From Pelargonium cotyledonis (taxonomy: Eukaryota > Streptophyta > Magnoliopsida > Geraniales > Geraniaceae): a stretch of 22,770 nt of DNA. The notes beneath the pieces are model-generated. The model made no database searches. It saw nothing but the letters and a program-made list of their open reading frames with translations, and had not been told where the DNA came from. The stretch covers positions 1-22,770 of the forward strand of contig JAYMTA010000958.1 of assembly GCA_036897625.1 (NCBI GenBank), read 5' to 3'. A program made the position numbers and the translations under genes. Shown here one piece after another: positions 7,864 through 18,700 of the stretch. Position 1 is the stretch's first letter. Every line of letters starts with the position of its first letter.

Positions 7864-10800
7864 ATGGAGAGCCTATGGAGTGTGTTCTGTACTGACAGTG
7901 ACAGTGACGATGATTCACATTCATGTCTCGACCATGTTTTCACCATTTTAATCGATTCTTTGTTCTTGATCATTCTCTTATCTTTCTTGATTTACAGAGC
8001 ACTCTCAAGAAAGGCTACAATGACTGTTTCTTCACCAAAGTCTTCGCTGGTCTTTCTCTCAGCAATTTTAAATTCTGTTCTTGGTTTGGCTTATCTGGTT
8101 TGTGGAATCTGGACGGTTCTTGAGAAGCTCAGCACAAAACGCACAGTCGTGCCTCTGCACAAATGGCTAGTTTTGATCTTCCAAGGCCTCACATGGCTTC
8201 CTCTAGGCCATAAGCTTCAAGAAGCTGAGCCTTCACCATATCAGAATATCAGAATAGAGAAGCTGTGTTCACTTCTTGCCTTTTTGTTCTCTTGTTTCCT
8301 CTCCATTTCCTCCATTTGGGAAGCTGTTGTGCACATGGGCGTGTCAGTTGATATGATCCTCGAAGTCCTATCCTTTCCCGGAGCAATCTTGTTGCTCTCT
8401 TGCGCGTTTTGTGGACAAAGTGAATCAGAACAAGAACCCAAGGTTCAAGAACCGTTGCTTTCGTGTAACATAACGCCCTTTGCGAAAGCCGGGTTTCTCA
8501 GCACAATGTCGTTTTGGTGGCTGAATCCATTGATGAAAGAAGGCAAGAAGAAGGTTCTAGAACTTGAGGATGTTTAGAATTCTCTGATAAGGATGGATCA
8601 TCGTCGCTTTTGTCCTTGATCATTTCTTGCCATTGGCAAGCTATCTTGTTGACCGGCTTCTTCGCGCTGATCAAGGTTCTAGCTCTTTCCACAGGTCCTC
8701 TCCTTTTACAGGCCTTCATCAAGGTCGCTGAAGGCGACGAATCTTTCAAGAACGAAGGCTACACGCTCGCAATAGGCCTTTTCATCGAGAAATGCCTAGA
8801 GTCTCTCTCGGAGAGACAATGGTTCTTTAGAACAAGACTGATTGGCCTCCAAGTGAGATCTTTAGTCTCCACGGCTATTTATCATAAACAGCTTCGCTTG
8901 TCTAATCTTGCAAAGGCGGATCATTCTGGAGCTCTAATCACGAGCTACGTGACCGTTGATGCAGCTCGGATTGGGGAATTTCCATACTGGTTCCATCAAA
9001 TTTGGTCCACAAGTCTACAATTGTGCTTAGCAATGGTCATTGTGTACTATTCCACCGGATTGGCCACTTTTGCAGCGTTTCTTGCACTTTTAACGACAGT
9101 TCTCGCTAGCTCTCCCCTTGCCAAGCTCCAACACGAGTACCAAACAAAGCTGATGCGTGCACAAGGCACTATGATCAGGGCTATTCACGAATCGCTCGCG
9201 AACATGAAAATCTTGAAGCTTTACGCGTGGGAGACGCATTTCAAGAACGTTATTGAAATCCTCAGGAACGAAGAATCTCAGTGGATCGTGGCGGTTTTGA
9301 CACAAAAAGGGTACTATTTGGTGTTGTATTGGTCGTCCACTATTTTAGTAACAACTCTTACCTTTTGGGTATGCTTCTTTCTTGGGATCGCTCTAAACGC
9401 GAGCAATCTTTTCACGTTCCTCGCGTGTATTCAGCTCGCTCAGATGCCGATCAGGCTCGTTCCTGATGTCGCTGGAGCGTTCATTGAGGCTAAAGTCTCG
9501 TTGAGCCGGATCGAGAAGTTTCTTGAGGCGCCGGAGGTGGAGAACAAAAAATGTGGCAAATGTGTAGTGTAGGAGGATCTAATTGTTCCATTTTTGTTAG
9601 GTGTGATAAAATTTCATGGGAAGATTGTTCTTCGAAGGCCGGCTACGCTGAGGAACATAAATTTGGTGGTGAATCTGGGAGAGAAGGTGGCGATTTGCGG
9701 GGAGGTTGGTTCGGGCAAATCAACCCTTTTAGCTGCAATTCTTGGAGAAGTTCCATACAGCAACGGTGCTGTAAGCTATCCTATTTCTGCAATTCATGTC
9801 CTCGTATTCGAATTCAAATATAAACTCGTTCATTTGTTTTCAGGTTTGCTTTCGAGGAAGGATAGCTTATGTTTCTCAGACCGGTTGGATTCAGACAGGA
9901 ACTATACAAGAAAATAAACTATTTGGGTCTGCCATGGATCAAGTTAGGTACCAAGAAGTTCTTGAAAAGAGCTCATTGACAAAAGACCTTAAAATGCTTC
10001 CATTTGGCGATCTAACCGAGTTAGGAGAATGGGGAGTAAACCTGAGTGGTGGACAAAAGCAACGAGTTCAACTCGCTCGAGCATTGTATCAAAACGCCGA
10101 CATTTATCTCTTGGATGATCCGTTCAGTGCTGTTGATGCACATACTGTAACTAGTCTCTTTAATGCGATCCTCGCATCTTTTCTTTAAGAAAAAGTTTAA
10201 GTGCACAAATAAATGCATAAATGTTGATTCAGTAATAAATCTTGTCCCCTACTTACACGTGGCTTTAATGTTGTTTTTCAGGAATATGTCATAGGAGCTC
10301 TTGCAGGAAAAACAGTGTTGCTCATAACCCACCAAGTCGATTTTCTTCCGGCTTTCAATTCTGTTCTGGTTAGATCTATCCACTAAGTCGATTTCGTTCT
10401 GATATGGGTTAAATACTTTTGCATCTCTTATGCGTTCAAAAGTACTAGTTTTAACTTTTTTTTATTGCCGGGTTACGTACACACAATATCGATATGTGTT
10501 ATTTTTGTATTGATGCGACAGTGACTTCAATTTATTAAAATATAAAAACCAAAATTACTGAAATGTTAGGTTTTTTTCATCAAAAGTTGTCTATAACCCT
10601 TTCGAACTGTCAAATGAGAGTAGAAAGATCCAACCCTTCTGACACGAGACATCATTTTTGTGACAGTTCATGTCTGGTGGAGAAATCTTGAGATCTGCAA
10701 GCTATGACCAATTGATGTTTTCAAGCACAGAATTTCAAAACCTTGTCAATGCCCATAACCAAACTGCTGGTTCTGAGAGCTCTGCCATGAACACATCTCC

Positions 10801-13414
10801 AAGAAAATCTGAAACATCCCACAGAGAAATTGAAAAGATCCAAATCTGGGAACAATTCTCAGGTGCACCTCTTGGAGATCAGCTGATCAAGCAAGAAGAG
10901 AGAGAAGTTGGAGACACAGGCCTCAAGCCTTACATGCAATACTTGAAGCAAGACAAGGGTGTTTTGGTCTTTTCCTTGTGCATGACATTCCATACATTTT
11001 TTGTTGGGCTGCTCTTGCAAAACTACTGGTTAGCAGCTAATATTCACAGCACACATGTGAGCACCAAGGAGCTGATGATAGTGTACACTCTCATTGGGTG
11101 TGTCTTGGCACTTTTCTTGTTTCTTAGGCCATTTTTCACAGTTCTCTTGGGTTTCGCTGCATCAAAATCTATGTTTTCCACCTTGTTGACCTCTCTCTTT
11201 CGCGTGCCAATGTCGTTCTATGATTCGACTCCTCTGGGAAGGATACTAAGTCGGGTAAGAGCTTTCGAAGCGCATAGCTTCATTTTAGGGTTAAATATTT
11301 TTGTACCCTTTCAACGGTTAAATAATGTGATTTCTAGCTTAGGGTCTTTTATAAAATGAGGTGGATCAGTACATGTGAGATCATGGCATCATGCATGTGT
11401 TTTTTCATGTGACAGCTGATTTTATCGTAAGATTTAACCTTTTTATTTGACAGGAAACTTATTCTTTTTTATTGATTTTGAGCTGTGCAGGTCTCTTCTG
11501 ATTTGAGTGCTGTTGATACTGATGTTGCATTCAAGTTGTCTACTGGTATAGTGGTATTGCAGCTACTATCAGCGTTTATGCAGTTCTTGTAGTGTTGGCT
11601 ATTATAGCTTGGCCTGTCTTGTTTGCCATCATACCCATGATTTTCCTTACCATTCTCTTGCAGGTAAAATCTATTGCTAACATCAATTTCGGTATATATG
11701 TGTGTCGGTCTGTCGCGTCGAAGGTTGATTGTGTGTTGAACACGAACACTACATTTATGAACACAAAATACTAAATATGAACAGGACGCGTTTAAAACAG
11801 CAACAAAGTGGCTGGTCAAATTGACGCAACATGATTGACACGGACACGACCCAACACATTATGCACGATAGAACCAACATGTTTGACTTGACATTATCAC
11901 ATACTTTAGGCATGTTATTAAGATTAATTTACAACTATATACCCTTAATCAATGAACACTTAGTATGGCAAATGGTTAATTTACTTGGTCGCTCGAGGTC
12001 TCAGTTTCCGCTAGTTTCATGTTGTATCAACAAATTTAAAGACAAAACTGACAAAGTATAACATCTATATTAGTTGAGTTTAATAGTAATTTTACTGTTT
12101 TAATAGTTTTTCTCGTTATCATTTTGTTGTTAGAAATACTACTTTGCTTCTGCGAAAGAGCTTATGCGATTGAATGGCACGACAACGTCTTTGCTTGCAA
12201 GTCACTCTCTGAGTCCATTGCCGGAGTCATGACCATCAGAACTTTCGGGGAAGAAGATCGATTCTTCGCAAAAGCTCTAGAGCTTATCGATGCGAATGCG
12301 AGTACATATTTTCATAGCTTCTCCGCAAATGAGTGGCTGATTCAACGCCTTTAGATCCTATGTGCCATTGTGCTCTCATCTTTAGCACTTGCCTTGACAT
12401 TTCTTGAAGTTGGAGCTTCTGCTTCTGGTATTCTTAAACTATGACCATTTGTTTTTACTATAAATACTCACATAAATTCTGTTCTCGACTGTATATTGAA
12501 CTTTGTGCACTGAATTTATTTTCTTATGTATTTTACAATAGGTTATGCTGGAATGGCATTGGCATATGGTCTTTCGTTAAACTTGTATCTGATTACATCT
12601 GTGCAACAACAATGTTCGCTGGAGAATTCAATTATTTCAGTGGAAAGATTGGAGCAATACATGCATCTTCCTAGTGAAGCTCCTCAAGTTATTCAAGATT
12701 CTAGGCCTCCCCAAAACTGGCCTTCTCTTGGCAAAGTGGAATTCTCCAATTTGAAGGTAAAAATAGCCTAACCATAAATAGATGTAAATTGTTCCCTCAC
12801 ATGAAAAACACATACACGACTTTACACAAAAAAAAAATACTAATTTCCCTCAATTTTATCCCGTGTGGTTCTAAATTGTTCGCGTGAAACAGGTTAGATA
12901 CAGGCCCAATGCGCTGTTAGTTCTTCGCGGAATAAGCTTTACTATCGAAGGAGGGCACAAGATTGGGATTGTTGGGAGGACTGGAAGTGGAAAAACAACA
13001 CTCATAAGTGTCCTTTTCAGGCTGGTTGAGCCTACAGAGGGACAAATCATCGTTGATGGTCTCGACATTTCCACAATTGGTCTTCATGATTTGAGGTCAC
13101 ATTTGGGGATCATCCCACAAGACCCAACACTCTTTGCTGGATCTGTTATGTACAACCTTGATCCCTTATCGATGCATACCGATTTGGAAATATGGGAGGT
13201 GAGTTCTTGCACGCTACGTTTTGATTTGAAAAATCGGATTAGATCAGACTGTTTGATTTGATGAGCCTATTCAAATGATTCATATATGACGCGTTTTTTT
13301 TATCAAGGTACTTGAAAAGTGCCAGCTTCAAGAGGCTATAGGAGGAAAAGAATCAGGCCTGAATTCAATAGGTGAGAACCAAGAAACAAGATCTATGTCA
13401 AAAACTTGATAATA

Positions 13415-13646
13415 CAGGCTGCGGGGCTACAAGGGTGAGGCAAAAACACATTTTCTTTTCGAGTTTCTTTTTATCAGCTCTAACATGTCTTGTCGCTTTA
13501 CGGGTTAGATTAGGGCCACAACAGGAAGTGACTCAACAAGTCATTTAGCAGGAAATGTCAACGCCGATAAAAAAGTTACAAAACACAAACATGTGAGATT
13601 TTTCACCAAGCCCGCGATGCGCATTACTGTTTAGGCCCGCAGCCTG
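13415..13646. mobile_element. hAT-like MITE with 15-base terminal inverted repeats
   Basis: CAGGCTGCGGGGCTA at 13415-13429 and TAGGCCCGCAGCCTG at 13632-13646 are inverted copies differing at one of 15 bases. The 232-base element fills most of the intron 13372-13717 and encodes nothing. Ends beginning CAGG are typical of hAT elements. The flanking 8-mers TGATAATA and GATTGTCA do not match, so the target duplication has decayed or the ends need adjustment. Its GC-rich ends contrast with the surrounding intron. Confidence 0.6.
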
Positions 13647-14642
13647 GATTGTCATTGCCACGGTGTAACGTTAGTTAACTGCCGTCAACTAACTTAACTA
13701 TATTATTTGGATTTCAGTTGGTGAAGATGGATCAAATTGGAGCATGGGACAGAGACAATTGTTTTGCCTAGGACGTGCATTACTAAAGAGAACTAGAATA
13801 TTAGTTCTTGATGAAGCCACAGCTTCAGTAGACAATGCTACTGATTTTGTTCTGCAGAAGACCATTAGGGCTAAGTTTGCTGATTGCACTGTCATCAGTG
13901 TGGCTCATACAGTACCCTCTGTCATGGACTGTGACATGGTCTTATCTATTAGTGATGGTGAGTACTAAATCTTTTTCTTTCAATGTTCAGTTCTAGAAAT
14001 CAAACCGGACCGGTCGGGTTTTCGGTTGTCCAACTAGAAAACGAAGGGTTTTCAAATTTCACTCCGGCTGGAGTTTTGGACCCCAGCTGGTCTAGAGCTT
14101 GCAGTTTAGACCCGTACCTGCGGAATTTCAAAACTTGATCTAGTCAATGTTTGGGTCGGACGGTTAATAGTGTACACATTTTACACCTAAAATCCACAAC
14201 TCTTATGAATTACAAGAAAACTCGACCTAAAATTTGAATTGCAAGTCCAAAAAGGTCCAATCCCTTATATTTTGTTGTGTCTATTGAATGGATATTTTCT
14301 CTAGAAATTTGTCCAAATTGGTTTGGTATGATCGATCTTTGGTGTCTTAGACCGGTAAACACTCCTACTCATAAAAACAAGATCAAACACGAGTGAATCC
14401 AAAAAAAAAAAGATCAAACGCGAGTATGACAAGTCAAGATTATTTATTTTGAATTTAGTCTTGGGTTGTCGCCCACTGGTCAAATTGGTAACTTGACTCA
14501 CAAATCTGATTGAATTTTCATCAAAATGTTTAAAATGTTGTCTTCTTCAACAATGACAAAGTTAAGAGTATGTACTTATACATTAGTATTTTACATTTTT
14601 GCTATAAATTAGGTTTTTGATACATAAATATATACTATATAC

Positions 14643-14790
14643 TTGTTTGGGCAGCTTTACAAAGTAAAGTTAGGGGAGCAACAACAAGAATTAATGTAAA
14701 GTTGATCAAATGTGCAGGTAAACTCGTGTAATACGAGAAGCCAATGACATTGATAAAGGAGGAGGACTCGTTGTTTGGGCAGCTTTACAA
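14643..14790. repeat. 20-base piece of the last transporter exon duplicated in the intron
   Basis: TTGTTTGGGCAGCTTTACAA occurs at 14771-14790, within the last exon where it encodes LFGQLY, and identically at 14643-14662 in the intron just before that exon. The flanks of the two copies differ. Confidence 0.85.
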
Positions 14791-14824
14791 GGAATATTGG
14801 TCTCGCAACTCAGATGCTAGCTAG

Positions 14825-15718
14825 TTGCATTTTTGTCTGTTATGCAAATTAAGATTACAGAACTGAAAAAATATTGTTTCAGTTTAATTTGATGTCTCGA
14901 GTTCGATTCTGAATCTCATAGAATACAGTTGTGTTAAAACTTGGTAGAGATAGTTTTGTCGTTCTCACGGTCTTACTCAACTCAAATGGGAATGATCGAT
15001 CCAGTACTTCATGAAGCACAACCGCTTATATGGCCAACAAGTTTTTTTGAACTAAGGATTTCTTCAACGAGAATGTTTAATTAATTATATATATATCGTT
15101 CTTCTTAAGAAAATGATACATCAACTGAACGTGTCTCGTTTCCAGGTGGAGCATCAGATTTTATGATAGCCAACCTCTACTAAACCAATGTACCGATGTA
15201 GTATTGGTAATGTTGCATATTTTTAAAAGTTCGACAATCCTTACATGAATATAAGTATCTATTGCTGATTAATAAAAAAAGTTCAACAATCAACTTGTTG
15301 TAGTGCCCCCGCTATAAAGACGAACCATAAATACACTACACACCTAATGTGTTATGATTCAACCATATAAATAATGAGTCATACCTTATTAATTAACATA
15401 TTACATTGTACAAATATTTTATACCTATAACATTGATTTAAAATTATGATTAAAAAAAACGTTGCTTTAAAATTTATGTGTTAATTTTTTTGTCATTAAC
15501 AGGAAACGATTTCCGGTCGCCAAAAGTCTTTCTAAAATTTCCAAATTTGTCTGAGGCGAGCCATTGGCGGATTTCGTCAGTAACAAATACGACTTGTCGT
15601 TACGATTAGGAGAGTAAGTAACGACCTTTTACTTTTTGAGACTCCACTGATCATCCAGTTTGGTTCCTGAGACGAGAACAGTGAGACTCTATAGTCGCTA
15701 CTAATTTTGTCGGAGCAA
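14825..15718. other. Intergenic DNA upstream of GCS1, with a SINE-like box
   Basis: No gene is seen. GAGTTCGATTC at 14899-14909 resembles a tRNA-type B box as found in plant SINEs, but no A box or A-tail frames it convincingly. An (AT) run lies near 15086-15096. The last 150 bases are less AT-rich and should be the GCS1 leader. Confidence 0.4.
15313..15319 (+). promoter_or_regulatory. Possible TATA box for GCS1
   Basis: TATAAAG in a GC-flanked context, about 400 bases before the ATG. This is distant unless the leader is long or spliced; a TATA-less promoter nearer 15600 is equally likely. Confidence 0.2.
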
Positions 15719-18700
15719 ATGACCGGAACCGGAGGCGGTCGGAGAAGCGCGCGAAGCAGAGCAAAATCATCGGCTGATTCCGGCGATGATGAGGTTCATC
15801 CGAAGGCAAAACCTAACATCAAAGCTCGTAGGGGTAGATCCAGAGATCACAGTTCTCTTCGTCTTTTCAACGTCGATCTCAAAGTTTTGCTAGGTTTTAG
15901 CATTTTTTCTATCTTGATCATCGTATACTTCATTTACCATCTCGTCGATCCTGTTGAAATGTTTCAGAGACCTAGGGTTGTGACTCCATTTCCTTCTCCA
16001 AAACTCACGGACCTTCCTCAGGTGATGAAACCTAAACCGATATCCATTACTCGATTTTTGGCTTTGATTGGAGCTAATTTAGTGCATTACTCGATTAATC
16101 TATATAGAATTGCAATTGAATCTGTCTGGGCCTTCTTCATGTGATGAAACTGACTTCTGCGAACTGATTTCTTCTTCTGAATTTGAGCTTCAATTTGGAT
16201 TTTTGTATGTTAATGTTTCTGTTCGATTTTTTTTTGGTAGAATTGCAGTTGAATCAATTTGGACCTCTTCGAATGATGAAATCACTTCTGTGATTATTAT
16301 TGTTTTATTTTATGGAATTTGAGCTCACATGTATATTTGAGCGTGTATGTTTTGTATATTGTTATGTGTAAATTTTGTTTTTGACCGGTGGTTAAATTAC
16401 TTTGAGGCAGTTCCAAGGAGAGCACAAAGAAAGCTTGTATTGGGGAACATATCGCCCGAATGTTTATCTAGGAATTCGTGCAAGGTTTGCCAATTTCTTT
16501 TGTCATTTCTAGATATTCTTCGGGGTTTTTTCCTTTTTTTTTTCTTGTGTGTGTTCATTATTGTGGTTTGAAACTTTGAATAGAAGGAATGTTGAACAGA
16601 ACTGATGTATAAATTTAGTTGCGGTCCTGGAAATTGTAATTGTGGACAGTTTTGTGAATTAAGGCCAATGGTGTATTGACTCTTTGATTTAGCTTTGTGG
16701 TAATTATCTTTTGTAATTGGCAGGACACCGCGGTCTTTGATTGCTGGCTTGATGTGGATTGGTGTGAAGGATGGACAATACTCCATTCGACATGTATGCC
16801 AAGATGGTGACGGAGTGAGCAAATATGGTTGGACATATCATAATGGGCGTGATTTCGGACATCAAGTGATAGTAGATCAAGATGTGACCTTAGGAACTAG
16901 CTTCTTGAAATCAAAAGGTGATGGAAGTGGCTATGGAGGAGATTGGGCTGCTCGAATTGATGTCCAAAGCAACAAGTAAACTACTTCACCTTCTACTATA
17001 GCATTTTTTTTCTCCAAACCGTACAATGTTTTGAGGATGGTTTGTATTATAAGGTTTCTACAGAAGTTTTATGGTGGATACTAGAGAAAAAAGGTATACA
17101 TATTAAATATATTAATTTAATTAGAGATATGTACGAAGGAGCATCAACTAGTGTAAGGACTAGCGAGGGATTCCCGAGAAATTTTCCCTTTACAATAGGA
17201 TTGGCATCAATGGTTAGCTCTATGCCCTTTCCTTTTTGCCTTAGTCGTTGAGGAGCTCGCAACGCATAGGTTCTTTGGTGTATGTTGTTTGTAGACGATA
17301 TTGTCGTAGTTGATGAGAGTAGAATAGAGATTAGTGCCAAATTAGATAGATGGAGAGATGCTTTAGAATCAAAGGGGTTTAAAATAAGTAGAACCAAAAC
17401 AGAATATATGGATTGTAATCTTATAAAACAGTATCATTATTAGTTCAATTATGTTTGAAAATAAAGAAGTTACTAAAAGTTTTATGATGATGTGTATTTT
17501 CATTGACCCAATTTGGTTTTCGAAACTAATAATAGTTTTTCTATCTGTTCTTTTGGGTGGTGTTTAATTTTTGTATTTAAATTAAAGTGCATTCATTACC
17601 CAATCATTCATGTTTGAATGATATTGATTGTTGCTACCCATTCATTTTATGAAAGGGAAAATGAGGAAGCGTGGAGAAGTGCACATCTCTTTTTCTATTT
17701 GGCTGATGAAGGTGGAAATGCTCTACATTTGGGTAGAGATACCTTGGACATTCATGAGAATTCTCTCCTTGCAACAGGTTCACGAATGGATATTAAGGAC
17801 TGGCAATTTCATTTAGTATCAGAGGTAAAGATTGCAAAGGAGGTGTTATTGCGTAAAAACAATGATGCTGCTTTCACCTGGTTTACAATTTCATGCATTT
17901 GAAGGAACCATATTCCCATGAGCCACCAAATTTCTCTACACACTTGTTTTGCACGTTTGCCATGGAGCCCTGGATCAATGTGAGCTTGCATTTTGCTGGG
18001 TGGTTGGGTCCATAATTACTAATCTTACAGTTCCTTACACTTCTGACTCTAAATTCACCTGCTATGCTACCACCTAATGGTCAAGGACTAATTTATTTAA
18101 GTCAGAAACTTAAGTGCTCTTTTTCATGTAAATAGATAAATCTGGTACCATTTCTAGTGATTTCAGATCTATTCAGCTAAGTAATAGGAGTCATCTAAAG
18201 TCCATGACTTTCACCACCAAATTCTAGTAAGACGGTTGTGTACCTGTCTTTTCTAAATAACCCAACTGACATAAGAGGGAGGGGGGTGTTGCTCGTTACC
18301 CCATTCAATTAGATGTCACCATGATTTCATTGATTTGTTTGTTGATATTTTCTCTATTTGTTGTATTGAACTATTTTGCAGGATGATCTGGAACTCCATT
18401 ATTCTGGTTTCAGGACGCCGCACACTCACAATTTATCTGATCTTGTTCGGGAAACTCTTATTAGAGCTCAGGTATGTTAGATTTTGGCATAAATATCTTC
18501 TCTTAGTTGTCACCATTTATAATTGGCATTGTTGAGGACTTGTGCATCTCTTAAAATTATTTTTGTAGTTTGTGACTCTGTCTCTATATCTGCATACATG
18601 TTACTAGGAAATGAAGTATGGTCGACTGCAGCTACCTGACACATCAGAGGAGTCCTCTAACATTTTAGTTTTTCAGGTAAAGTTCACTGAAATAGTTTAT

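Larger units (their letters stand above)
7864..14824 (+). pseudogene. ABCC10-like: ABCC10-like (MRP-type) ABC transporter, decayed copy
   Basis: Plant ABCC proteins are about 1,480-residue vacuolar or plasma-membrane pumps for conjugates. Order seen: N-terminal TMD0 (7864-8574), first membrane domain (about 8580-9550), NBD1 with Walker [15 protein letters not shown] and Walker B YLLDDP, second membrane domain, then NBD2 with [14 protein letters not shown] and LVLDEA. Exons, largely GT-AG: 7864-9770, 9844-10164, 10282-10368, 10667-11254, 11491-11663, 12134-12427, 12542-12756, 12893-13198, 13308-13371, 13718-13957, 14718-14824. Breaks: stop at 8575-8577 with a frame change and loss of about 25-30 codons; stop at 9570-9572 and shifted frame to about 9630 (an extra base in TCGAAGGCCGG); GC instead of GT at donor 10165; one base lost near 11548 and another near 12206; TAG at 12352 for a conserved Glu; TAA at 14729 where Glu is usual. 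Retained introns exclude a processed copy. Remaining identity is high, so inactivation is recent. Confidence 0.85.

Noticed and set aside
14301-14501. 66-codon minus-strand frame in the long transporter intron
   Set aside because: AT-rich accidental frame without domain, promoter or conservation signal.
15707-15718. TTG at 15707 as the GCS1 start
   Set aside because: The ATG four codons later gives the family N-terminus MTG with the arginine motif; TTG starts are not expected in plant nuclear genes.
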